The position numbers and the translations under genes were made by a program. Of a stretch of DNA of 64,000 bases, positions 1 through 8,295 are shown piece by piece. The notes below the pieces were generated by a model. It searched no databases. It worked only from the letters and a program-made list of their open reading frames with translations, and was not told the origin of the DNA. This stretch comes from CAVQBP01 sp963723205. Lineage in GTDB: Bacteria > Bacteroidota > Ignavibacteria > Ignavibacteriales > Ignavibacteriaceae. The number at the start of each line of letters is the position of its first letter. Position 1 is the stretch's first letter. The stretch lies in assembly GCA_963723205.1 (NCBI GenBank), contig CAVRQC010000041.1, positions 248,001 to 312,000 of the forward strand. Reading direction: 5' to 3'.

Positions 1-1177
1 TAATCATTGAGCCATATCTATAGTCTCTTAAAGTTAACATTTGACTATTAGGAACATTTAACCAGGCACTAAATGTTCCAGTTGGTGGATGGGGAAACTC
101 AACTTCACCAAGACATGAATCTAAAGCATCGCAAGCAGTTGAATCTATTCCAACAAATAAAGTATCAGAATGACCTGTCCCATCATCAATTCTAAAGGGA
201 ATGTTAACCAGTGGTTTTTTCTCCATGTTATTTGTTACTGAAGTATCAGAACTTCCATAAATCTGTACTTCCCATAGTTTTATCCATTCATTTTTATTAT
301 TTCCCGTTATAGTTAGCTTAATATATTTAGCATTCTGTTTATCAAAATTATTCATAGTCCACTCGGTAGTATCTGAAAGAGGTTCATTGGATACAACTTC
401 ATTCCAGCTTACTAGTATCAACTGAACAAATATATAGAATATTGATATATACTTCCATTTTGCCAGTTATTAAATTCAATTTTTGTTTGTGGTAATTTCA
501 TATTCATCATCGAGGCTAAAAATTAATTCTGCAGGCATTAAGTTGGTTTTCCATAAAATTCTGAATTATGTTCCACTTGAAGAACCCTTACCATCAATTA
601 AATTATCTGTTGATACACTTGGATCTGTTGATGAAGCAACTATGTTCAAAATACTTAACTGACTATAATTTTTTTCCATATGATAACTTGAATCAGTAAT
701 CTCCTCAAAGTTTGTTCCGGTTAGAATAGTATTTATTTTGCCGCTAAAACACCATTTAATTTCAGGTAACTGATCGTTAAATGTGCCATCTGTTGTTAGG
801 CGAAACCTTCCTATTTTTATATATGCGGTTGGTATAAATTCACTTCCGGGTAAGGAAGCAAAAGTTAATTTCAATTTACCGTCAGAGTTATTAATTCCAA
901 TCCCTGCTTCTGGAGGGATATTTGTTAATTGCGAAGAACCATCTATATAAGTAAATGTGAAAGATGAACTATTAGATATAGCTTGATTAAAAAAGAAGAC
1001 ACATTGATAAGAAGTTAATTCGAATTGTGTTCCCAGAGACTTTACATAAACATCGAACTCCAAAGTGCTTGCGTTTACTTTTTCAATATTTGATACTTCA
1101 ATAGAATAATCTGTACTTGAATAACTTGTACTAAAAATACATAATACAAGAATGCATAAAATTAAAATCCTTAACAT
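1..1177 (-). pseudogene. Broken secreted protein: cohesin-like domain plus F5/8 type C (discoidin-like) domain, continues past the left edge
   Basis: The first 204 codons are open from ATG 1177, which has an AGGATAGAG Shine-Dalgarno; an upstream in-frame ATG at 1207 is less likely. They give a signal peptide (MLRILILCILVLCIFSTSYS) and a beta-rich domain with the motif ITSYQC-like 'LTSYQCVFFF' and 'DGSSQL'. The F5/8 type C domain then starts (DPSVSTDNLIDGKG) but is stopped by TAA at 566-568. The same frame continues beyond the stop as 'MPAELIFSLDDEYEITTNK', moves to a second frame near 485 ('IEFNNWQNGSIYQYSIYLFS') and to a third near 420. That last frame stays open to the window edge: 'DKQNAKYIKLTITGN', 'KLWEVQIYG', then 'LFVGIDSTACDALDSCLGE'. 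The last stretch resembles the linker before T9SS sorting domains in FCB proteins (family knowledge). The N-terminal domain is clearly paralogous to the gene at 13932-14780. One nonsense codon and two frameshifts mean the gene is dead, or that this stretch is badly sequenced. Confidence 0.8.
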
Positions 1178-1427
1178 AATCTCTATCCTTATAATCACAT
1201 TGATCATCTTAAATGCAATTAAAATGCCGATTTATATTATTTGAAAAGGAAAGATTTTGCAAACATTATATAATTTAAGGATTTATCGCATAAGTAATAT
1301 TTACCGATTTGATATTTTTATCAAAATAGCATATTAACTATTAATAATGTTGCAATAAGGTTTGATATATACTGATTAATTTTTGCAAGGACTCCAGAAT
1401 ACATATAACTGTACAATTCAAATTAAT

Positions 1428-1453
1428 ATTTTCAAACCGAAAATTTTGAAAAT
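1428..1453 (-). terminator. Weak AT-rich stem-loop after the chemotaxis receptor gene
   Basis: ATTTTCAAA (1428-1436) and TTTGAAAAT (1445-1453) form a 9 bp inverted repeat with an 8-base loop, two bases beyond the stop codon of the minus-strand chemoreceptor gene. It could end that transcript, but the stem has only one G-C pair and no clean U-tract follows. Confidence 0.3.
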
Positions 1454-1455
1454 AG

Positions 1456-3084
1456 TTATCTTGATTTTACCAATTTACCATTTCGTCTAATGGAATAATG
1501 TTCTTCTTCTTCTGCCTGGTTGAAATCAATAATAAATCTGTTAATCAGACTTTGTAGATTGTCGGTAAGCTTATTTAAATCCTCTGCTGATTTTGCCACT
1601 TGTTGTATACCGGCAGTGCTTTCATTAGTAACATTACTTATTGCTTCAATATTTTTACTAATTTGTTCAGCCGCAGAAGATTGTTCCTCACTTGCACTGG
1701 CGACTTGGTTAACATCATCAACAACTTTGTTAGAAGCACTAATTATACCGCTTAATGATTCACCGGCTTTATTGGCTAACTCTCTCCCTTTTTTTACCTC
1801 TTCGGTTCCTTCTTCAATCGATTCAACTGCCCCTTTTGTATCTCTCTGTATTTGCTTTATCATTCCGGCAATTTCCTTTGTTGCCTTTGTAGTCCTTTCC
1901 GCAAGTTTTCTCACTTCATCGGCAACTACCGCAAAACCTCTGCCCATTTCTCCGGCCCGTGCAGCTTCAATGGCCGCATTTAAAGCAAGGAGATTAGTTT
2001 GATCAGCAATATCATCAATAACTTGAATGATTTCACCAATCTGATCGCTGCTTTTTCCTAATTGTTTTACAGTTTCTGAGGCTTTCGAAACTACTTCTGC
2101 AATTCTTTTCATTCCTTCTACGGTTTCTTCAACAACTTTTCCGCCTTCTCCAGCGATTTCCCCAGCATTTTTAGCATTTTGTGAAGCTGTACCTGCATTT
2201 TGAGTTGTTTCAAGTATAGTTCTCGCCATTTCTTCAATTGCTGCTGCTACTTCTATGGTTTGTGAAGACTGTTCCTGAGTTCCTGCAGCCATTTCTTCAA
2301 TACTGGAAGATATTTCATTCGACGAATTAGTAGTTAACTGTACAGCAGATGCGAAGTCTCTTACCGCATTGCTGAATGACTCTGCTAAACTGTTAATATT
2401 ATTCTTGATTATGGAATAATCTCCGGGATAATCGCCTCTCATTCTAGCGGTTAAATTACCCTGAGCTAAAAGTTCTAAAATTTTACTTGATTCATTAATT
2501 GGTTTAACTACGGCAACAAATGTATTGTTTAATCCTTGTATAAGTTCCTGATATCCGCCACTGAATTTTGCAGAATCCCCCCTAACATTTAATTTACCGC
2601 TTGTTGCCGCATCAACTAAAAGTTTTGATTCATCAATCATTTCCCTAATAGTTGAAGTTAACTTATTAATTGCGGGAGTGATTTCATCTTTTTCATCTTT
2701 TTGAATCAGTTCTATATTAAATTCTCCTTCGGAGATTTTTTTTATGTTGCTAACAACATTCTCTTGGAGATTTTCAGCTAATTTATTAACAGCTGAAGCG
2801 ATCTTTCCAAATTCATCACTTGTCGAGATATTAATTCTTTTACTAAAATGTCCTATTCCCAATTCATTTACTTTTGCCGTAATATCTTTAAGAGGTCTGC
2901 TAACAATATTTGAAATAAACAGAGCAAGAAGAGTAGAAAATATTGTATTAATTAGTAAAAAATAAAACATCTGCCATATAGTTGCATTAACCCAAACCGA
3001 ACCTATTATCCCTGCAAAAACAGCAATGGTACCTGTTATTACTATAAGCTTCATTTTTATATTCAATTTCGCAAGCAGCTTCAT
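1456..3084 (-). CDS. Methyl-accepting chemotaxis protein with several HAMP units and no periplasmic sensor domain
   Basis: The 542-residue protein has two hydrophobic segments close together (about residues 12-30 and 38-58), which leaves only a few periplasmic residues. From about residue 60 to 245 it carries a canonical HAMP ('VSRPLKDITAKV') followed by HAMP-like repeats ('ISEGEFNIEL', 'LLAQGNLTARM'). The cytoplasmic signalling domain follows, with the conserved hairpin tip 'IADQTNLLALNAAIEAARAG' that contacts CheA and CheW. The C-terminus has no CheR-binding pentapeptide. Lacking an external ligand domain, it probably senses a membrane or cytoplasmic cue, or works with a partner. The next gene upstream is a bacteriohemerythrin, so an oxygen or redox link is possible (inference). 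ATG start at 3084. Confidence 0.93.
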   Translation of the reverse strand: MKLLAKLNIKMKLIVITGTIAVFAGIIGSVWVNATIWQMFYFLLINTIFSTLLALFISNIVSRPLKDITAKVNELGIGHFSKRINISTSDEFGKIASAVNKLAENLQENVVSNIKKISEGEFNIELIQKDEKDEITPAINKLTSTIREMIDESKLLVDAATSGKLNVRGDSAKFSGGYQELIQGLNNTFVAVVKPINESSKILELLAQGNLTARMRGDYPGDYSIIKNNINSLAESFSNAVRDFASAVQLTTNSSNEISSSIEEMAAGTQEQSSQTIEVAAAIEEMARTILETTQNAGTASQNAKNAGEIAGEGGKVVEETVEGMKRIAEVVSKASETVKQLGKSSDQIGEIIQVIDDIADQTNLLALNAAIEAARAGEMGRGFAVVADEVRKLAERTTKATKEIAGMIKQIQRDTKGAVESIEEGTEEVKKGRELANKAGESLSGIISASNKVVDDVNQVASASEEQSSAAEQISKNIEAISNVTNESTAGIQQVAKSAEDLNKLTDNLQSLINRFIIDFNQAEEEEHYSIRRNGKLVKSR

Positions 3085-3155
3085 ATTATATACTCTCTTT
3101 TAATTTTTTTTGATTTTTTAGGATTTTAATTCAATAATAATTCATAAAATTCTCC

Positions 3156-3184
3156 GGTATACACTATCATCAAGAGGATAACAA
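3156..3184 (-). promoter_or_regulatory. Possible sigma70-type promoter of the chemotaxis receptor gene
   Basis: On the minus strand TTGTTA (3184-3179) is followed after 17 bases by TATACC (3161-3156), about 70 bases ahead of the ATG. Both hexamers are imperfect and the region is AT-rich, so a chance match is possible. Confidence 0.25.
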
Positions 3185-3371
3185 CCAAAGATATTGCAAG
3201 AAATTACTCCAGAATCAATGTCACTATAAGTAATTCTATTACTTTATATTATCGGATAAAAAATAATTTTTGTTTAGTTCTTTTTTAAAAATTTTGATGA
3301 ATTAATAGCAATTTAATAAATGAATTCATTCAATATAATTGTACAGGAAAGTTAACGAGTTAAATGATAAT

Positions 3372-3794
3372 TTATACTAAGACTTTTTTGTTAAATGAAT
3401 CCCCGGTTATTTTATCTTTGTATTTTTTATCGGTACCTTCTATATGATTAATTAACCAACTTTTTAAAAAGTTCATAGTTTCCATGGTAATAAGTGATTT
3501 TCCCTCTTTATAATTTTTCTGCAATTGAAGAACATGCTCGGTTAATTTTTCATGCTCTGCTTTGTGCTCGCCAAATTCGGGATAATTAAATTTCAGCATA
3601 ACCTGTTCTTCAGTTCTAAAATGTTCTTTGGTGTACCAGATCAACTCATCAAATATTGTTTGCATAATTTCATTACCTCGTGCCACCTTCATTGCAGTAT
3701 GTAATTCATTAATAATCGCAATTAATTTTTTATGCTGCGAATCAAGTAAAAAATTATTTACACTATATTTTTCTGACCATTTAATTAATTCCAT
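3372..3794 (-). CDS. Bacteriohemerythrin (hemerythrin-domain oxygen-binding protein)
   Basis: This is a 140-residue single-domain protein. All seven ligands of a hemerythrin di-iron site can be placed: H21 ('DSQHKKL'), H58 and E62 ('KEHFRTEEQ'), H77 and H81 ('GEHKAEHEKL'), and H117 and D122 ('NHIEGTDKKY'). It should therefore bind O2 reversibly at a non-haem di-iron centre in the cytoplasm, for oxygen storage, delivery or sensing. It lies directly upstream of the chemotaxis receptor on the same strand, but 287 bases separate them, so co-transcription is not assured. There is no signal peptide or extra output domain. Confidence 0.93.
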   Translation of the reverse strand: MELIKWSEKYSVNNFLLDSQHKKLIAIINELHTAMKVARGNEIMQTIFDELIWYTKEHFRTEEQVMLKFNYPEFGEHKAEHEKLTEHVLQLQKNYKEGKSLITMETMNFLKSWLINHIEGTDKKYKDKITGDSFNKKVLV

Positions 3795-3988
3795 TTTAGT
3801 TCCTGTTGGTTGAGAATTTTTAAAATATTTTAATCTATATGATTTATATTATCGTTAAAATTCAAGTTTTATTTAGTTTTTCATGATATTAATCAATTTT
3901 TATAAGATTTATTATAAACGTTCAATTTCCAAATATTAACTTATGATAAAATAATATTACTAAATTACCCTATAGCTGATTAATATTA

Positions 3989-4372
3989 TTATTGGCTCAA
4001 TCTATTCCTTTTTTTCAGTCTTGAATGAACTACATTGAGTAAATCTTTTGTTTTGTAAGGTTTTGGGAGATAATCATCTATACCTTCTCTAGTTTCTCTT
4101 TTTATATTGGATTTATCTGCAAATGCTGATAAGAAGATAAATTGAATTGAAGCTGTACTTTCATCCTTCTAAAGTTAAAGCAATATCTCATACCCGTTTA
4201 CTTGGGGCATCAAAATATCAGATATTAGGAAATCAGGATGAACTTTTTTTGCCAAAAAGATTCCAATTTCCCCATTTTTTGCTTCAAAAGTTTCAAAATC
4301 CTCTCCATTAAAAAGTTCTACAATATTAAACCTTACCGAATTATCATCTTCGATTGTTAGGATTCTTTTCAT
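3989..4372 (-). pseudogene. Response-regulator receiver domain, broken by two nonsense codons
   Basis: The first 65 codons encode a good receiver domain: acidic pair 'IEDDNSV' near residues 8-9, phospho-acceptor Asp in 'FLISDILMPQVNGYEIL', then TAA at 4175-4177. Two codons later comes TAG. In the same frame the rest of the domain is intact: 'SIQFIFLSAFADKSNIKRE' (the T/S-A switch region) and 'DDYLPKPYKTKDLL' (conserved Lys-Pro), ending at TAA 3989-3991. Without the two stops this would be a normal single-domain regulator of about 127 residues. It probably formed a pair with the histidine kinase remnant next to it, which is also dead. Confidence 0.85.
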
Positions 4373-4580
4373 ATAATTACCGAATATTATTAAACAAATT
4401 TTACTTAAATAATCGGTTTTATTAACAAAAATTCCTTAAAAATTCACTTAATGGTACAATGAGAAAATAAACGGTAATATAAAATTAAGAGTTGAAATTT
4501 GCTAAGCAGGATATTTAGATTAAGAAATAAATAATATTGAAGCTTATACCGGGGAAAAAATGAAGTATTTATCCTTTAGA

Positions 4581-4910
4581 TTAGATCTCCGGTAATTTTA
4601 TGGTAAAACTTGTACCCTCCCCAATTTTACTTTTAAAAGAAATATTTCGCTTTTGCAGGTGAACCTCTCTCTGAAGAATTGATAATCCCAACCCCGTGCC
4701 GGGATTATTTTCGATATTCTCACCTCTAAAAAAAAGGCTGAAAAAGTTTTTTCTGATCTTCATCCGATATACCAATTCCTTCATCTTTTATACAGATTTC
4801 AATGCTGCCATTCTTCTTTATAGAAAGATTAATATTCCGCCTTTAGTGAATATTTAATCGAATTCGATAAAAGTTTAACAATTATTCTCCTTAACAATCT
4901 TTCATCGTCA
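4581..4910 (-). pseudogene. Histidine kinase remnant, C-terminal ATPase part (3' half cut off by the IS21 element)
   Basis: Read on the minus strand from the IS edge, frame one gives 'PDDERLLRRIIVKLLSNSIK' and 'YS', the N-box of a HATPase_c domain. After a frameshift near 4842 comes 'IEICIKDEGIGISDEDQKKL' (G1 box). A second frameshift at the A8 run (4729-4736) separates 'LFQPFF' from 'RGENIENNPGTGLGLSIL' (F and G2 boxes). It ends 'SFTIKLPEI' at 4581. All ATP-binding boxes are recognisable, so this is the 3' end of a kinase gene whose 5' half lies beyond the insertion at 7519-7917. The 67-codon open frame at 4581-4784 is a fragment, not a gene. Confidence 0.85.
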
Positions 4911-5011
4911 GGGGCCAAAAGTATTCCCCAGTATTTTTGAATTAGGGCCATAAGCATTCCCCACCCAGGGTCAAAAGGATTCCTCAGCCAGGGCCATAAG
5001 GATTCCCCACC
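4911..5011. repeat. Left terminal repeats of the IS21-family element (four copies of a ~22 bp unit)
   Basis: Four related units follow each other: 4911-4930 (GGGGCCAAAAGTATTCCCCA), 4944-4966 (AGGGCCATAAGCATTCCCC...), 4967-4989 (AGGGTCAAAAGGATTCCTC...) and 4990-5011 (AGGGCCATAAGGATTCCCC...). The same unit occurs inverted at 7486-7507. Multiple terminal repeats that bind the transposase are typical of IS21-family elements (family knowledge). No clear target duplication could be read outside them. Confidence 0.85.
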
Positions 5012-5094
5012 TATAACTATTCTTTAGCAAAGTAGTAAAGCAATTATTTTAAGTCCATTTTTCCCCTTTCAATAAATAACAAACGGGAGAAAAA

Positions 5095-6651
5095 GTGGCT
5101 TATCAAAGGATAGTTAATATGGAGATAGTCGAAGTTATCAGACGTTATTTTGATTCTCAGAGTATCAGTCAAATATCAAAGCTCTCAGGAATAGACCGTA
5201 AGACAATAAGAAAATACATCAAAGAGGTTACCGCCCTTGGGATAACCGATTACGATAAAGAAAAGATCTTGTCTGTTCTTCCGGGTATTATTCCTAAACT
5301 TTCCGGCAGACCAACTAAAGCTCAATCGGTACTTCAACCCTATAAGGAAGAGATTGGTAAACTTATAACTGATGCAGACAATAAGATAAAGCCCAAAACA
5401 GTATTTGAGGTAATACAAGAAAAACACGGAATAGTTGGAAAAGTAAGTTACAGCAGTTTCAAGAGATTTATCCGTGAGAATAAATTTGTACTGTATAACA
5501 ATAAAACAACATGCCGTTTGGAGTATCAACCGGGAGAGCAAGTGCAAATCGATTATGCAAAAATGGGGATGCTCTATGACCCTCTGTTAAAGAGAAACCG
5601 TACAGTCTATGCTTTCATAGGTACACTCTCATACAGCCGGTTTAAATTTGTGGAACTTGTCTTTAGTCAAGATCAGCAGAGTTTTGTTCAATCCCATGTA
5701 AGGATGTTCAATTTCTTCGGCGGTGTACCAAAAGTAATTTACCTTGATAATCTTAGAACCGGAGTAATTAAACCGGACCTTTATAATCCTATTATAAATA
5801 AAGCATATGCCGAACTTGCCGAGCATTATGAATGCTTCCTTAATCCTTGCCGTGTAGCCACACCCAAGGACAAGCCCATTGTAGAGAGGGATGTACAAAC
5901 CGTAAGGCAGCAGTTCGGAAAGTTCAAAGCTCTTAATAATAATATAACAATTTCTGAGGCGAACAAATCAATGCTTGACTGGCTTATCAATACATACGGA
6001 CAAAGAACTCACGGTACAACCGGTTTAAAGCCATATGAAGAATTTACAAGTACGGAAAAACAGGCACTTCAGCCTCTGGCATTGGAAGCATTTGAGGCAG
6101 CATATTGGAAAGAAGCTGCAGTTCATCCTGATCATTATATACAAGTAAAGAAAAAATCTTACTCAATACCACACCGGTATGTGGGGAAAAAAGTATGGGT
6201 TAAAGTAGGGCATAATCTTGTATCGGTATATTATGAAGACAAGCTCATTAAAGAACATACAATCCCAAACGGTTCCCGACAGACTGACTTAAATGACTTC
6301 CCGGAAAATATGCAGGCTGCCTTGAACATTGGTCTGCCATATGCGGTAAGAAAGAGTGCAGAGGCAATTTGTCTGGAATTTGGTGAACTTATAAAAAAGA
6401 TACTCACGCCACATGCGTATATAAATATGCGGAAAGCACAAGGCATATTATATATAGCAAAAAAATATCCAAACGATATGGTGTCTGCGGCAAGCAGGAC
6501 AGCTCTTGATAATTACCGTCACCTTTCTCCCAAAATATTTAAGGCAATAATTGAAAAACTAATGGAACACAAAGAAGAGCAGCAACTGAATATCTCTGAT
6601 GAAACATCGGCCTATGTGCGGACAATGGATTATTTTATTAACGATAACTAA
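5095..6651 (+). CDS. istA: IS21-family transposase IstA
   Basis: The 518-residue protein starts at GTG 5095 behind GGGAG. It has an N-terminal helix-turn-helix ('SISQISKLSGIDRKTIRKYI', residues 23-42) and an rve-type DDE integrase core. The acidic residues are D153 ('VQIDYAKMG'), D218 ('VIYLDNLRTG') and E264 ('KPIVERDVQTV'), and a C-terminal beta-barrel-like domain follows. It would bind the terminal repeats and carry out strand cleavage and joining, with IstB as ATP-dependent helper. Full length and unbroken, so the element may still be mobile. Confidence 0.95.
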   Translation: MAYQRIVNMEIVEVIRRYFDSQSISQISKLSGIDRKTIRKYIKEVTALGITDYDKEKILSVLPGIIPKLSGRPTKAQSVLQPYKEEIGKLITDADNKIKPKTVFEVIQEKHGIVGKVSYSSFKRFIRENKFVLYNNKTTCRLEYQPGEQVQIDYAKMGMLYDPLLKRNRTVYAFIGTLSYSRFKFVELVFSQDQQSFVQSHVRMFNFFGGVPKVIYLDNLRTGVIKPDLYNPIINKAYAELAEHYECFLNPCRVATPKDKPIVERDVQTVRQQFGKFKALNNNITISEANKSMLDWLINTYGQRTHGTTGLKPYEEFTSTEKQALQPLALEAFEAAYWKEAAVHPDHYIQVKKKSYSIPHRYVGKKVWVKVGHNLVSVYYEDKLIKEHTIPNGSRQTDLNDFPENMQAALNIGLPYAVRKSAEAICLEFGELIKKILTPHAYINMRKAQGILYIAKKYPNDMVSAASRTALDNYRHLSPKIFKAIIEKLMEHKEEQQLNISDETSAYVRTMDYFINDN

Positions 6652-6692
6652 ACAAAATATCAATAACTTAATACGAAAGAGAAACTCATTTT

Positions 6693-7433
6693 ATGTCAAA
6701 TCTTGCTCAATTAAAAGGGCAGCTTAAGGCGCTAAAGCTCTCCGGTACACTGGAGAGTCTTGAGCTAAGGCTAATGGAAGCCGCTCAGAATCAGTTATCA
6801 TTTAACGATATGCTCTCAATGATTTTAGCAGATGAACTGGAAACACGTCAACAAAGAAGGCTCCAAAGACTTCTAAGTGCTGCACGTCTACAGTCTGATA
6901 AAACTCTTGAAAGCTTTGACTTTAGTTTTAACCCTTCAATCAACGCTTCCCGGATCAAACAGTTATCTACATGCAGGTTTATTGAAAAAGGAGAAAATGT
7001 ATTTTTTATAGGCCCGACCGGAACTGGAAAAAGTCATCTAGCTAAAGCTATGGGACATGCTGCTTGCAGACAGTATTTATCTGTCGGCTTCTACAACTTT
7101 CATGAACTATTTACTGTTTTATCACAAGCCGATTTAGTTGGAAAATTATCTAAACAGTTAAACGCTATTATAAAGTATGATCTCATAATTATTGATGACT
7201 TTGCTTTTAAGAAAATTAATCAGAGCTCCGCAGAATATCTTTATGCCATTACTGATGCAAGATATTCAAAGAAATCTATTATTTTGACAAGCAACCGTTC
7301 CATGAGTGATTGGGGTAATATCTTTCCGGATCCCATAATGGCAAATGCCCTGATGGATAGATTATGCCATAATGCTCATCAGATAATTATTAAAGGTGAA
7401 TCTTATAGAAAAAAAATGAAACCGAAATTATAG
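6693..7433 (+). CDS. istB: IS21-family helper ATPase IstB
   Basis: The 246-residue protein is an AAA+ ATPase of the IstB/DnaC type. It has Walker A 'GPTGTGKSHLAKA' and Walker B 'LIIIDDFA', followed by 'ILTSNRSMSDWG', a sensor-1-like segment typical of IstB. It starts 41 bases after istA, so the two are very likely co-transcribed. IstB is known to oligomerise on DNA, select the target and stimulate IstA (family knowledge). No lesions are seen. Confidence 0.95.
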   Translation: MSNLAQLKGQLKALKLSGTLESLELRLMEAAQNQLSFNDMLSMILADELETRQQRRLQRLLSAARLQSDKTLESFDFSFNPSINASRIKQLSTCRFIEKGENVFFIGPTGTGKSHLAKAMGHAACRQYLSVGFYNFHELFTVLSQADLVGKLSKQLNAIIKYDLIIIDDFAFKKINQSSAEYLYAITDARYSKKSIILTSNRSMSDWGNIFPDPIMANALMDRLCHNAHQIIIKGESYRKKMKPKL

Positions 7434-7485
7434 TAAGTTTTTATTAATTTTTACTTAACTTTCAAAACGCTAAATATAGTTTTGG

Positions 7486-7518
7486 GGTGGGGAATCCTTT
7501 TGGCCCTACCTGGGGAAT
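7486..7518. repeat. Right terminal repeat of the IS21-family element
   Basis: The reverse complement of 7486-7507 is AGGGCCAAAAGGATTCCCC plus ACC, matching the left-end units at nearly every position. A partial second copy (TGGGGAAT on the plus strand, 7511-7518) lies outside it, where the kinase remnant resumes. Confidence 0.8.
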
Positions 7519-7917
7519 GGTTATAACATATTTGCATTGAATATCATGATTAAATTTAAATTTATGAGAAGGTAAAGCAGATAATTTTACTTCCTCAAAA
7601 ACATCTTTTGAAAGTTCAATTAAATCTATAGGAACAGGTTTAAATTAGATTTTCCCTGAATCAGCCCTGTTTATAGTTAAAACATCGCTTATCATTTCAA
7701 TCATATATTCTACAGATTTTTCAATTAGATGCAGAGTATTTAGTTTCTTTTCATTATACCACTTAAAATAATATATTTGCAGCAATTCAGAAGATACCAG
7801 AATTGAAGTTAGCGGTGTACGAAATTCGTTCGATACTGTGAAACAAATTTTGATTTTAAATCATTCAGCTCTTTTTCTTTTTCCAGCGACACTTTTATTT
7901 TTTCTTCTGCTTTTTCC
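7519..7917 (-). pseudogene. Histidine kinase remnant, dimerisation (HisKA) part, 5' side of the IS insertion; H-box His replaced by Asn
   Basis: Minus-strand reading gives 'EKAEEKIKVSLEKEKELNDL' then 'KSKFVS', the coiled coil that leads into HisKA. A frameshift near 7842 is followed by 'TVSNEFRTPLTSILVSSELL', where kinases normally have S-H-E-F-R-T-P, so the phospho-acceptor His is Asn here. A TAA interrupts after 'INRADSGKI', and the frame goes on 'FKPVPIDLIELSKDVFEEV' up to the IS edge. The sensor domain that should precede the coiled coil is missing; no open frame or motif of one is seen upstream. Together with 4581-4910 this is one kinase gene, inactivated several times over. Confidence 0.82.
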
Positions 7918-8295
7918 TAGTTACATAATACTCCTCACATTATTACATTATTAATATACTAGCTTAATTATTGGTACGCTATAGGGGGAACATCAATAAC
8001 ACCAAGATGGAGAAATAATACATTCATTTGAACCAAAATTATGGTTGAGAATAAACCTCCTCTAACTCCTAAAAATAAAGCTGAGGTTATGAGAGGTATA
8101 AAAATAAGAATAGAAATCTTCTCCCTGCATAAGGGAGAAGCAAGAAAGACATTATAGAAAATAAAATATACGACAGTAAAATATAGATAATCTTCGAGGG
8201 TATTTTTTTGAAGTCAAATATTTCTATTCCGATAAAATACAAAATTACATCTGTTCAGGTTCGTAAAAATTATTTCGTATAATTAAGATAGATAC
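7918..8295. other. Intergenic stretch with a perfect stem-loop and no recognisable gene
   Basis: No open frame or protein-like reading was found. The only structure is at 8118-8140: CTTCTCCCT, loop GCATA, AGGGAGAAG, a perfect 9 bp stem without a following T-run. It lies about 155 bases beyond the 3' end of the hybrid kinase gene (minus strand), so it could protect or end that transcript, or be a leftover of a mobile element. Confidence 0.5.

Larger units (their letters stand above)
4911..7518 (+). mobile_element. IS21-family insertion sequence (istA-istB), intact
   Basis: The element is about 2.6 kb. It is bounded by inverted ~22 bp repeats with core AGGGCCAAAAGGATTCCCCA (four copies left, one full and one partial copy right) and encodes intact IstA and IstB on the plus strand. 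It sits inside a minus-strand histidine kinase gene: the kinase core before the ATPase domain is to its right and the ATPase domain to its left. Exact ends are uncertain by about 10 bases on the right, because the partial repeat TGGGGAAT at 7511-7518 may or may not belong to it. Both transposition genes are unbroken, while the surrounding kinase has drifted with several lesions. Confidence 0.9.

Noticed and set aside
1520..2002. Long plus-strand open frame opposite the chemotaxis receptor gene
   Set aside because: It is the antisense shadow of the conserved receptor signalling domain, with biased low-complexity composition and no start signal.
4175..4372. 65-codon response regulator as a complete gene
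   Set aside because: The receiver domain clearly continues in frame beyond two nonsense codons down to 3989.
4581..4784. 67-codon open frame as a small histidine-kinase-like gene
   Set aside because: It is the 3' fragment of a kinase; upstream frames carry the rest of the ATPase domain and the IS has cut the gene.
4905..7520. Target-site duplication of the IS21 element
   Set aside because: The flanks share only a short C/G run that also belongs to the terminal repeats; no unambiguous direct repeat could be read.
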